64,000 bases of DNA from Coenobita brevimanus. Lineage: Eukaryota > Arthropoda > Malacostraca > Decapoda > Coenobitidae. The position numbers were made by a program, and so were the translations under genes. Location: positions 5,115,360-5,179,359 of the forward strand of contig CM064667.1 of assembly GCA_032717465.1 (NCBI GenBank), given 5' to 3'. Shown piece after piece: positions 33,131-43,975 of the stretch; position 1 is the stretch's first letter; the number at the start of each line of letters is the position of its first letter. The notes under the pieces are model-generated. The model made no database searches and was not told the DNA's origin. It was given only the letters and a program-made list of their open reading frames with translations.

Positions 33131-34810
33131 CACACCTGAGGGGGGGGAGGGGGAGGTATTAGTGAGGATAGGGAGGGACTTTTCCGTGGGGAGAGAAGGG
33201 GGGGGACAACATTGACCAAGGATGCACTGGGGTGTTGCTGTTTTCTGTGACACACGGGGTTTTGCGCTGTCCATGGGAACCAGCCCGTGGATGGGGTGAG
33301 ATACTCCACTTGTAAGTCACAGGTACTCGGTTCACCAGGGGGGGACACCAAGGGGAGGGTAGAGGGACGCACGGGGGAGGAGAGGCACTGGGGAGACACT
33401 CCGGGGGGGGCAACGTCACACGGGTTGGTTCACTAGGGGTCGGGATCACCACACTGGGGGAGTTGAACGTCACGAGACCTGTTACTCACAGTTCAGTCAG
33501 AGGGGAGAACACGGCCCACGGGTGAAGGGGCCTACGTCGGGAGCTCCAGGTGGTGGTCAGGCGTGGGAGGCGGGCCGTCCAGGGAGCTGCACAGGAAAGG
33601 GTGGCCCTTGGAGTGGCCACTAGTCCGAGAGGAGCGGGACGGTGTGTGGGGCGGCTCCCTAGCCTCGTCGGCCCTACAGGAGGCGGGGCTGTCTGGGCTG
33701 GGGCCGAAGAGGGCCAGTGGACGAGCAGCGTCGTCGGCCCTTCATCATCGTCGGGGTCTGGGGGAGGGACCGAGGGAGGCCCGGGCCTAAGGTCAGCTGG
33801 GAGGAGGGCAGCGTCCGGGCAGGGTTGGCTTCATGCCCGTCAGGGGCAGCCAACAGGGAGGGACTGTGGCCACCTACTCCAGGAGAAGCCCTGCTGCCAT
33901 GGCAGTCACCTGGAGCGGCCCACTGACTCCAGGGGCTGCGGCCTCGGCGGCAGAGGGAGGCCGTCAGGGGTGGGCTGCGGCCTCTGGTCCTGGCAGAGCC
34001 CGTCAGCACCGGGGGAGGGCGGGGCTGGAGGGACTGGACACTGGGCCTCTGGGACGCCTCGCTGGGTCTGGACTCGGGTGGGGAGCCTGTAGGGGGAGAG
34101 ACTCATGCCTCTCAGGGAGAGAGGCGAGGGGAGGGGCGCCTCACTCTACCACAGGGATGGCAGGTCGAGCCAGAGGTGGTCCCCTCCGTCAGACAGCCCC
34201 ATTGGGCACTGCCTGCACTCCTACGAGGGTCAGGGACGCGGGAGAAGTTGGGGGAGCCTCTCCCGAACACCGCCGGTACTGGTGACGGGGAGCGGGCACC
34301 CTAGGGCTGTCCCTGTGGTCGTCGTGGCTCCAGTGGAGTCTGTGCTCCTGCCGTAGGGCTAGAGTCTCCTGACCCTGAGACGTCGGGAGGAAGAAGCCGG
34401 GCGTAGTCTCTCAGCTTTCACCACAGCTCTGGTGGAGCGTGCCCTCTGTCCATCTAGGTAGGGAGATAGCAACCCTAGAGGCTCCTCCTGAGTCCTCGGT
34501 AAGTAGGAGGCCGATCCAAAGGACTCAGCATCTGAGGGTGTGCTTGGGGGCTTGTATTTGCAAGTCCCACCCTGATTCTGGTGGGCGTTCCCTCTGCTGG
34601 AGAGCAGTGTACCTTCCCTGTACACTGCCGGTGGTCTGGCTGTGCGGAGGAGGGGCGCCGAGTCACGAGGGACATATGTCGTTGTTGCCGGGACGTCGGT
34701 CAGGTAAGTCAGGCCCTCCGTCGTCTCCTTGTGGGGTGGGTGTCACCTCCCCACTCTCTCCTCCTGGGGGGGTGTCGGGGTCACAAGCATCCAGCCCCGT
34801 GAGATTTAAC
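33131..34810. repeat. GC-rich dispersed repeat, long copy
   Basis: G-rich on the plus strand, with many GGGGGG runs. GCTGGGGCCGAAGAGGGCCA near 33697 is the inverted partner of sequence near 195-230. Overlapping short frames exist on both strands (for example minus 33674-34009) but none has a domain or a conserved length, so coding is not supported. A decayed mobile element is possible. Confidence 0.45.
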
Positions 34811-35079
34811 CCTTTCTCTCCAATTATGTATTTATTTTGCTCCTGATTTATGGTAGAATATTAGCTAGTCACGAAGAAGTGCTATGGTGATCTGCCAGTT
34901 GTCCTCCTTCCCACCATCGTCCTTTTGGGGGTTAGGGAGGGGGCTGTGGGACATATATAACCAGGCAGGTCCACTTCGCGGTAATATCAGTGCTACCACG
35001 TGAAGGCCCTCCTCTCCACCACCAAAAATATCCATCCTTCCATCATCCTGTGCTGTCCCATGAGGAGCGTAGGAGGCCG

Positions 35080-35250
35080 GGGCTAGGCAAGTTGGTGCTG
35101 ACATTTAAGATGAGAGTGACCAGCCTCACTCATCCCTGAGTGGCATTACATGAGCAATAAACCCCAACCATCCCTTGGATATAAACCTGCACCAGCTCAA
35201 TCCGATTGGAGCGCCTTAATTACCCACTAAACTACCAGGCGCCATAATTT
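35080..35250 (-). mobile_element. tRNA-derived SINE
   Basis: On the minus strand an A box-like GCCTGGTAGTTTAGTGGGTA (near 35240) and a B box-like GGTTTATATCC (near 35183) precede a body running to about 35090. It lies immediately upstream of composite copy 5. Confidence 0.6.
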
Positions 35251-35254
35251 GGTG

Positions 35255-36800
35255 TTATGGTTACCACCCAGCGTAGTAAATGGTTTCCTGGTGTACAGGA
35301 AACCATTTGGCTTGTCACTCAGTGTAAAGTCACCCACAGGCAGAAGGAAGAGGAAAGAATGAAGGAAAGAAAGACAGAAGAGGGAGTGTAAAGTGACCCA
35401 CAGGCAGAAGGAAGAGGAAAGAATGAAGGAAAGAAAGACAGAAGAGGGAGTGTAAAGTGACCCACAGGCAGAAGGAAGAGGAAAGAATGCAGGAAAGAAA
35501 GACAGAAGAGGGAGTGTAAAGTCACCCACAGGCAGAAGGAAGAGGAAAGAATGAAGGAAAGAAAGACAGAAGAGGGAGTGTAAAGTGACCCACAGGCAGA
35601 AGGAAGAGGAAAGAATGAAGGAAAGAAAGACAGAAGAGGGAGTGTAAAGTGACCCACAGGCAGAAGGAAGAGGAAAGAATGAAGGAAAGAAAGACAGAAG
35701 AGGGAGTGTAAAGTCACCCACAGGCAGAAGGAAGAGGAAAGAATGAAGGAAAGAAAGACAGAAGAGGGAGTGTAAAGTCACCCATAGGCAGAAGGAAGAG
35801 GAAAGAATGAAGGGAAGAAAGACAGAAGAGGGAGTGTAAAGTGACCCACAGGCAGAAGGAAGAGGAAAGAATGAAGGAAAGAAAGACAGAAGAGGGAGTG
35901 TAAAGTGACCCACAGGCAGAAGGAAGAGGAAAGAATGAAGGAAAGAAAAACAGAAGAGGGAGTGTAAAGTCACCCACAGGCAGAAGGAAGAGGAAAGAAT
36001 GAAGGAATGAAAGACAGAAGAGGGAGTGTAAAGTGACCCACAGGCAGAAGGAAGAGGAAAGAATGAAGGAAAGAAAGACAGAAGAGGGAGTGTAAAGTGA
36101 CCTACAGGCAGAAGGAAGAGGAAAGAATGAAGGAAAGAAAGACAGAACAGGGAGTGTCAAGTGACCCACAGGCAGAAGGAAGAGGAAAGAATGAAGGAAA
36201 GAAAGACAGAAGAGGGAGTGTAAAGTGACCCACAGGCAGAAGGAAGAGGAAAGAATGAAGGAAAGAAAGACAGAAGAGGGAGTGTAAAGTGACCCACAGG
36301 CAGAAGGAAGAGGAAAGAATGAAGGAAAGAAAGACAGAAGAGGGAGTGTAAAGTGACCCACAGGCAGAAGGAAGAGGAAAGAATGAAGGAAAGAAAGACA
36401 GAAGAGGGAGTGTAAAGTCACCCACAGGCAGAAGGAAGAGGAAAGAATGAAGGAAAGAAAGACAGAAGAGGGAGTGTAAAGTCACCCACAGGCAGAAGGA
36501 AGAGGAAAGAATGAAGGAAAGAAAGACAGAAGAGGGAGTGTAAAGTCACCTGTAGGCAGAAGGAAGAGGAGAGAATGAAGGAAAGAAAGACAGAAGAGGG
36601 AGTGTAAAGTGACCTGTAGGCAGAAGGAAGAGGAAAGAATGAAGGAAAGAAAGACAGAAGAGGGAGTGTAAAGTCACCTGTAGGCAGAAGGAAGAGGAGA
36701 GAATGAAGGAAAGACAGAAGAGGAAGGAAGGGAGGAAAGGGCAGACACCTAAAGCAGCACTATATCGAGTGAGTGGATGGTGAGCGCCTCCGCCTACCAC
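35255..36800 (-). mobile_element. Composite VNTR element, copy 5 (64-bp VNTR)
   Basis: On the minus strand the 5' module has GTGGTAGGCGGAGGCGC and CCATCCACTCACTCGATA (36800-36757). About 22 units of a 64-bp repeat follow (36715-35330), then GAGTGACAAGCC, the extended 13-bp hairpin (35308-35278) and GGGTGGTAACCATAACACC. It lacks the LINE-derived tail. Each 64-bp unit carries GTGACTTTACACT or GTCACTTTACACT, the start of the 3' module, so the array grew from a different part of the same element than the 90-bp array. Confidence 0.8.
35330..36715. repeat. 64-bp minisatellite
   Basis: About 22 copies of a unit with CAGGCAGAAGGAAGAGGAAA and GAAAGACAGAAGAGGGAGTG. Because 64 is not a multiple of three, the apparent frames cycle through all three phases, which argues against coding. 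Confidence 0.97.
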
Positions 36801-36814
36801 CTAAAAAAAAAAAT

Positions 36815-37900
36815 TAAATTAGTTTACGTACGCAGTGCAAGACTAGAATTTGTATCATCCAGTTCTCAGTATAACATGAAAATACATAGGTAACTTTACA
36901 TCAATAAATATCTCAGAGTTCCTATAATAGATTCAAGTCCTTACATGAGTTTTAAATGTACGAAAAGTAGGAAAGGAGCCAGTAAATGAGAGAGATGTCG
37001 CTGGTGAGGGAGAGGAAAAAGACAGCAATGACAGGTTTAATATTATCTTCAATCATTTAATTGTAATTCAGCAATAAAGATGTTTTGCTGTAATTATTCT
37101 GGAAAATTTTGTCATCTTTTCAGCTAAGTCTTAATGGAGAGATGGTTACTGTGAATGGAGTGAAAGATTAACTGGGAAAGAATTGTGAAATATAAAAACC
37201 GAGAATAATTTTGCCTACTCATTTAAATATTTTGGAGATTTAAAATTATTTGAAAAGCTATTGAAATATCCATAATAATATCTACGTAAAATTTGGGATA
37301 TGAAAACAAAAGGGAAGCGTGACGTCACTGAGGGATTATGGGAAGACGGACGGAGGCGGGGGAGGCTGGGGGTGAGTGGAATTTGTATTTTCTTTGTTTC
37401 ACTGATTAATATTGTGATAATATTCATGTCCATTTATTAATCAATATCTAGCGCCATAATTGAGACGTAGAGTTAGTTAAATAAGACGTAATTAATGGCC
37501 GTAAGGAGAACATTAGGTGACGTCTTCCTGGTGGCCAAAGATGTCCATTGCATCGTAGGCTGGTGACGTAAGTTTTTAATCTCATCGTAGCCTTGCCATC
37601 TTTGGTTATTTTAAGGCCTGAATGTGGTGGTGTTTGGCGGCAGGGATTAGAGATTATTGTGGTGGAGAATAAAACATGGGATGTGTTTTGTTTTTGAAGA
37701 TTTTGAAAGATAAAAATGGTTGTTTTTATTGATACGATCCTGACGGCCATTACGTATTGGTTATTTTAAATCGAAGAAAATGCCGGCCATCCTTATTAAT
37801 TGGGAGGCTTGGTATATATATGGCGGCGTGGAAGGCGAGGGTAATTGATATTTTCTGACTAATACCTCTTTCAGCCTTCAATATTCTTGTTTTATTAAGG
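36815..37900. promoter_or_regulatory. Low-repeat stretch with promoter-like motifs
   Basis: This is the longest stretch without tandem or dispersed repeats. It holds a full CRE palindrome TGACGTCA at 37320-37327, further TGACGT at 37518 and 37564, a G-rich patch (37345-37375) followed by GGTGAGT, and TATATATATGGCGGCG near 37813 followed by GCGAGGGTAATT. These could be promoter, first-exon and splice-donor pieces of a host gene running to the right, but no downstream exon is recognised and the combination could be chance. Confidence 0.25.
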
Positions 37901-38084
37901 ATTTTCATGCATTGTTTTTAGTTTCAGGGAGATTTCGTGTATTTTTGACCGTAATTTCAGTTTATATACCATTTTCAGGCATAAATATTATTCCTATGGA
38001 TTTACATTATTTTTTTTTAATTTCAAGTGGTTTCATGTATTGTTTTTTATTTTTTATACCTATTTCAGGCATATAATTTTTTTT

Positions 38085-39115
38085 CCTTAAGATTTTCATG
38101 GATTTTGCTATTAATTTAGGGGATTTTCATGTACAGTATTTTGCCATTAATTCAGGGGGATTTTCATGTACAGTATTTTGCCATTAATTCAGGGGGATTT
38201 TCATGGATTTTGCCAGTAATTCAGGGGGATTTTCATGGGTTTTGTTAATTCAGGGGGATTTTCATGGGTTTTGTTAATTCAGGGGGATTTTCATGGGTTT
38301 TGTTAATAATTCAGGGGGATTTTCATGTATTGCTATTTATTCAGGGGGATTTTCATGGATTTTGCCGGTAATTCAGGGGGATTTTCATGGATTTTGCCAG
38401 TAATTCAGGGGGATTTTCATGTATTTTGCCAGTAATTCAGGGGGATTTTCATGTATTTTGTCGGTAATTCAGGGGGATTTTCATGTATTTTGCTATTAAT
38501 TTAGGGGATTTTCATGGATTTTAATTCAGGGGGATTTTCATGTATTTTGCCAGTAATTCAGGGGGATTTTCTTTTATTTTGCCAGTAATTCAGGGGGATT
38601 TTCATGTATTTTGCCAGTAATTCAGAGGGATTTTCATGTATTTTGCCAGTAATTCAGGGGGATTTTCATGTATTTTGTTATTCAGGGGGATTTTCATGTA
38701 TTTTGTTATTCAGGGGGATTTTCATGTATTTTGCCAGTAATTCAGAGGGATTTTCATGTATTTTGCCAGTAATTCAGGGGGATTTTCATGTATTTTGCCA
38801 GTAATTCAGGGGGATTTTCATGTATTTTGTTATTCAGGGGGATTTTCATGTATTTTGCCAGTAATTCAGGGATTTTCATGTATTTTGCCAGTAATTCAGA
38901 GGGATTTTCATGTATTTTGCCAGTAATTCAGAGGGATTTTCATGTATTTTGCCAGTAATTCAGGGGGATTTTCATGTATTTTGCCAGTAATTCAGGGGGA
39001 TTTTCATGTATTTTGCCAGTAATTCAGGGGGATTTTCATGTATTTTGCCAGTAATTCAGGGGGATTTTCATGGATTTTGCCAGTAATTCAGGGGGATTTT
39101 CATGTATTGTGTTAA
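38085..39115. repeat. 32-bp minisatellite
   Basis: About 30 copies of a 32-bp unit with CAGGGGGATTTTCATG and TATTTTGCCAGTAATT. Shorter variants lack GCCAGTAA. Diverged precursor-like copies (GATTTCGTGTATTTTTGACC) sit at 37920-38085, so the array grades out of ordinary sequence. Confidence 0.95.
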
Positions 39116-39354
39116 TTTTTTTTACTGCAGATCACTGTTTTCGGGTTTTTGACTCCCCAAACCCTTTTCTGATGAGTAATTTTGGTTAATAATGGGAAAA
39201 ATAAAAGATTCCATGGAAATTAAAAACCACACAAGTCACATGCCAAAAAAGACAAAGACGAAGGAGAAAGTGTTAAGTAGCCAACCTAACCTCTCTCAGA
39301 CAACATGGAGGAGGACTGGGCTTAACAAATTATGAAGGTTTTTGTTTTTTTAAT

Positions 39355-39862
39355 ATACGTGGAGGGAGGGGAAGACCGAGGATGAGGTGGAGGGATGGAG
39401 GTGAGAGGTACATGAGGGAGGGGTAGACTGAGGATGAGGTGGAGGGATGGAGGTGAGAGGTATATGAGGGAGGGGTAGACCGAGGATGAGGTGGAGGGAT
39501 GGAGGTGAGAGGTACATGAGGGAGGGGTAGACTGAGGATGAGGTGGAGGGATGGAGGTGAGAGGTACATGAGGGAGGGGAAGACTGAGGATGAGGTGGAG
39601 GGATGGAGGTGAGAGGTATATGAGGGAGGGGTAGACCGAGGATGAGGTGGAGGGATGGAGGTGAGAGGTATATGAGGGAGGGGAAGACCGAGGATGAGGT
39701 GGAGGTGAGAGGTATATGAGGGAGGGGTAGACCGAGGATGTGGAGGTGAGAGGTATATGAGGGAGGGGTAGACCGAGGATGAGGTGGAGGGATGGAGGTG
39801 AGAGGTACATGAGGGAGGGGAAGACCAAGGATGAGGTGGAGGTGAGAGGTATATGAGGGAGG
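39355..39862. repeat. 52-bp minisatellite derived from RTE-like LINE
   Basis: About nine copies of a 52-bp unit. The sequence AGGATGAGGTGGAGGGATGG then GAGAGGTATATGAGGGAGGG codes, in phase, for the LINE motif RMRWRDG-ERYMREG. A 1-base difference from the LINE (GGAGGTGAG for GGAGTGGAG) is shared by all units, so one retroelement fragment seeded the array. Confidence 0.9.
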
Positions 39863-39870
39863 GGGGGAGT

Positions 39871-42800
39871 TTTTTTTTTTTTTTTTTATAAATAACAGAA
39901 TGGAGGAAGGAAAAACAAATGAATAAAAATTAATAATCCATACACCAGATTACTGGTGTCCTCTGTTCATAAAATATCTGCAACAGTTAGACTTGAACAG
40001 CTGTGGGTTGAAGTCTGGAGGGAAACAACTCTGGGGAAGCGAGTTCCAGAAAGATGCAGTTCGGGGAATGAAAGAATTCTGATAGGCAGAAGTTCTGCAA
40101 TATGGTTGAGTGACATTCCAGTCATGAGTGCTACCAGATGCCCGTGTAGCACGAGGGAAGGCATGGAGAGGTGGCACCATGGACGCAACTTCGTCTGAGC
40201 ATTTGCCAAAAAAACATCTGTAAAATAATGCAAGGGAGGCAACATTCCTTCTTACTTGCAGGGGAGGTAGTTTATATGTAATGGCAGGGTTGTTAATGAT
40301 TCTAACAGCTTTGTTCTGAATTTTGTCTAGTTGTCTTAATGCAACCTCTCCACAACCATTTCACAAGGGTGAGCAAAATTCAAGCTGAGAGCACACATGA
40401 CTCTTATAAATTATAGCTAACTGCTCATCGACGAAGAAGTTACGGACTCTGTACAATAATCCAAGTTTCTTAGAGGCGGTTTTAGGAAGTGATCTGACAT
40501 GAGAGGTCCAGCTGAGGGCACTGTTAAGTGAGGTGCCAAGAATTTCAATACTTTTGGAGATGGGAATATTAGTAGCACTGAAGGTAATGTACGAATCTGG
40601 CAATATCTGTCTATTAGTAAACTGTATATATTTAGTTTTACTAGCATTAAAAGAGACAAGGTTGTTTTGTCCCCATTCACTGATTGTAGATAGATCTTGA
40701 TTTATGGAGATGGCTGTACTGAGTTGAGAGGTAGAGATATCAGACTTTGTAAATGGATGTCTGAGTGTGAATGAACTATGTAGTGTTGAGTCATCTGCAT
40801 ATGAGTGAACGGGATTGTGAGTGACAGATAAGAGATCATTAATATGAACCAGAAATAGGGTTGGCGCCAGAACTGATCCCTGCGGCACGCCGGCGTTAAT
40901 TGAGTGGAAATTGGAATATACATCATCTACTTTTACTCTTATTTTCCTGTCACTAAGATAAGAAATCAAAGGAACAAAAGACATTAGTCCATAGCAAGGG
41001 AGTTTGGACAGCAGGGAACGGTGCCACACTCTGTCGAAAGCTTTAGAAATATCAAGAGCTACTGCATGAGTTTCTCCATGTAGATCAATTGATTGATGGA
41101 TGGTATGAGTTAGGAGATTGAGTATGTCAGTGGTGAATCTTTCGTGGCGAAAACCATATTGTCTATCACTAATTAAGTTGTTGGATTCAAGATGTTTAAC
41201 AATGTGCTTATTAATTAAAGTTTGAAATACCTTACCAAGAGAAGATGTGACAGCTATTGGTCTGTAATTGGAGGGGTCAGACGAACTTCCTTTCTTCGGA
41301 ACTGGGTGGATATTGGCTTCTTTCCATGAATTTGGGAATAAAGAAGTACGTATGCATAGTCTGAATAATTTAGCTAGGACAGAGGCAAGTTCAGGGGAAC
41401 ACTTTTTCAAAACAATTGGCGGAATTCCATCTGGACCTGGAGCTTTGTTGGTAGGTAAATTGTCTAGGATGGATTTTACCTATCTTGTCTGTATTTTAAG
41501 TGGGGCAATTTCGGGTGAATCAAGTTCCAGTACTGGGACATTCTGGCTGACTTCCTCTATGGTAGAGTTTCTTGCAAAGGTACTAGCAAAGATATCTGCT
41601 TTCCCACGTGGGTCATTTGTAATGTTGCCATCTGAAGATTTTAGTGGGGGAATGGAAGATGACTTGTTAAAGTTATTATTGAATGAATTAAGAGTTGACC
41701 AGAATATTCTATTGTCATTAGGGTTGTTACGTAGTTTTGATGCTTGATTTTCAAGAAAGTTTGATTTAGATAGATTTAATACAGCTTTTGCATGATTTCT
41801 AGCAATTTTAAATTGAAAGAGTGATTCAGATGTTTTTTATTTTAAGTAAGAGTTATATGCTAATGACTTTTGGGCTGTTGCTCTGGCACAGTTGCCATCA
41901 AACCATTTTGGAGAGTTTGATCTTTTAGCAAACTGTTGACTTGGTATGAATAAATCCATACCAGCTAGTATTAAGTCACAAATGTGGGACTGGGTGGAAT
42001 TGGGATCACTAGAGAAGAAAGACTGCCATGGAATGTCAACAAGATAATTTCTAAATCCATCCCAGTCTGCCCTGTCAAAGTGCCATCGGGTCACCCTGAC
42101 AGGTTCAGAATGGGGAGGTGTAGGAGGGTTAACTAATGAGGCTTTGATGAGATTGTGGTCAGAGGATCCAAGTGGTGACAGTACCTCTATCCTGTAATGA
42201 TCTGGATTATTTGTCAAGAATAAATCCAAGAGATGGGCATTATGGTCAGGATTATCAGGTATTCTGGTTGGTTGCTTTACCAACTGGGTGAGATTAAACG
42301 ATTCCGCAAACAGCTCACATTCTAGACCAGCGTCGTCAGTCCGGGCAGAATGCAATAACCATTCAACATTGTGTATGTTAAAATCACCCAAAATGGTAAT
42401 TTCATTGCCAAGGGCAAGGTCAAGGTTACTCAACTGAGTGGATATGGAATCAAATACACTGGGTTCCGAAGAAGCATTGGAGGAACGATAAACTACACAG
42501 ATATATTTGGCAATGTTTTGGCAATTTAATTTATATAATGAGTAATCAAAACTGGATGAAGTGAAGTTTAAAATAGTATCAACTGCATATTGGGATTTGA
42601 TATAACAACAGATGCCGCCCTTGTTTTGAAAGTTTGTAAGGAGATGGTAACCGGGAAAACAAAATGGAGATATATTGGTAGAGGGTGAGATTTGTGGTTC
42701 TGTGAGGAAAAGGGCCAAAGGGGATATGGACTGAAGGAAAAAATGAACTGAATTTAAATTTGTGGTAAGGCTGCGGATGTTGGTAAAGAATAAGGCCGCA

Positions 42801-43078
42801 CCGTCACCTCTTCGCCGACGAGCATTCCCGGAAATAGCAACAGCCGCTGCCGGCACAGTCACTTGATGGCGACCGGGAGGACCCTGTGCCTCCAGTCCTA
42901 CCCTGCCGGTGGTGGCAATCCGAGGTACCACCTCATTTGGCAGTAAGATTGCAGCGGCCATTACTAAAGATGTGAATAGAAGGTGTGAAATGTTATGCGC
43001 ATGTAGTGTGGTGTAGACAGTTGAAGGTAGAGGTATTATGAGAGCATGCTGGCCTACTCTCTGTGTAAATGAATGCAC
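39871..43078 (-). mobile_element. Jockey/CR1-like LINE, near complete, poly(A) end
   Basis: On the minus strand one reading frame of 1043 codons (43078-39950) is followed by a short 3' UTR with TTATTTAT and a run of 18 A at 39888-39871. The poly(A) end sets it apart from the TAGA-tailed family. The 5' end is not defined; no separate ORF1 is visible upstream to 43185. The 52-bp LINE-derived minisatellite lies directly at its 3' end. Confidence 0.85.
39950..43078 (-). pseudogene. Endonuclease-RT polyprotein with three nonsense codons
   Basis: A single frame runs throughout with no frameshift, interrupted only by TAA at 41837-41839, TAG at 41480-41482 and TGA at 40361-40363. The N-terminal half has an APE-type endonuclease: FFTNIRSL (about residue 100), GGICCYIK, ICVVYRSS, LGDFNIHNVEW and SPLGSSDHNLI (about residue 300). 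The RT has NKAPGPDGIPP, NYRPIAVTSSLGK, ALDISKAFDRVWH (motif A), AGVPQGSVLAPTLF (motif B), HSYADDSTL (motif C) and SKSIEILG. The C-terminus includes FWNSLPQSCFPPDFN and ends at GHQ. Only three point changes separate it from an open frame, so the copy is young or was recently silenced. Jockey or CR1-like placement is by motif look only. Confidence 0.85.
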
Positions 43079-43184
43079 TGAAAAATGTTCAGAAAAGGGA
43101 GATGGTCAGGATCAAGTCCTGAGGGCTGGTGAAACGGGAGCTCCAGCTCTCCCTATCACCAGCTTGCCATCAACCTCGGGAGTA

Positions 43185-43300
43185 CTGCCCTGTTCGAGTT
43201 GGGGGCAGAGCAGTCAAATGGTGGGTGACAGCGACTTGGAGGTGTTTTGTCTGTGGCCATCCTCTGTAGGATTAGGATGGTGGGCTATAGATAGATATGT
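43185..43300 (+). mobile_element. RTE-like 3' end, divergent subfamily
   Basis: TGGTGGGTGACAGCGACTTG, GTTTTGTCTGTGGCCATCC and GGTGGGCTATAGATAGAT match the tail of the 19085-20800 copy. Confidence 0.75.
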
Positions 43301-43329
43301 TTGATAACTGTGTAGCTCAGGACACTCAA

Positions 43330-43975
43330 ATTCCACGGAAATAACAAGAACAATAACGAAGAACGACGAGGTTAGGTTTGTTGATTCTGACGTTGGTTTG
43401 GTTAGGGTGAAATCAGTTTGGTTACGTTAGATTAAGTATGTACGTTGTTGGGTTAGGTTAGGTTCAGTTTGGTTACATTACATTAAGTTTGTACGTTGTT
43501 TGGTTACATTAAATTAAGTATGTACGTTGTTTGGTTAGGTTAGGTTCAGTTTGGTTACATTACATTAAGTTTGTACGTTGTTTGGTTACATTAAATTATG
43601 TTTGTACGTTGTTTGGTTAGGTTATGTTCAGTTTGGTTACGTTACATTAAGTTTGTACGTTGTTTGGTTAGGTTATGTTCAGTTTGATTACATTACATTA
43701 AGTTTGTACGTTGTTTGGTTAGGTTAGGTTCAGTTTGGTTACATTACATTAAGTTTGTACGTTGTTTGGTTACATTAAATTATGTTTGTACGTTGTTGGG
43801 TTAGGTTAGGTTCAGTTTGGTTACATTAAATTAAGTTTGTACGTTGTTTGGTTAGGTTGTGTTTCAATTTGGTTACATTAAATTAAGTTTGTATGTTGTT
43901 TGGTTAGGTTCAGTTTGGTTAATATTGGTCAGGTTAGGTTCAGGTGGGTTACATTAAATTAAGTTTGTACATGGT
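43330..43975. repeat. GGTTA-rich minisatellite, left part
   Basis: Units of about 45-60 bp are built from TTTGGTTACATTA, AATTAAGTTTGTACGTTG and GGTTAGGTTAGGTTCAG. Many contain two TTAGG motifs. The array continues at 47078-47170 and 47943-48660, having been interrupted by two mobile elements. Confidence 0.9.

Noticed and set aside
33550..34285. Gly/Arg- and Pro-rich ORFs in the GC-rich block
   Set aside because: Overlapping frames on both strands without domain or conserved length; explained by low stop frequency in GC-rich DNA.
35227..36485. ORFs of 127-248 codons over the 64-bp array
   Set aside because: The unit is not a multiple of three, so each ORF just cycles through phases of one repeat.
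38085..39115. Cluster of NF-kB/Dorsal-like sites (GGGGATTTTC)
   Set aside because: The match comes from one 32-bp repeat unit and lacks the full consensus; repetition is not evidence of regulation.
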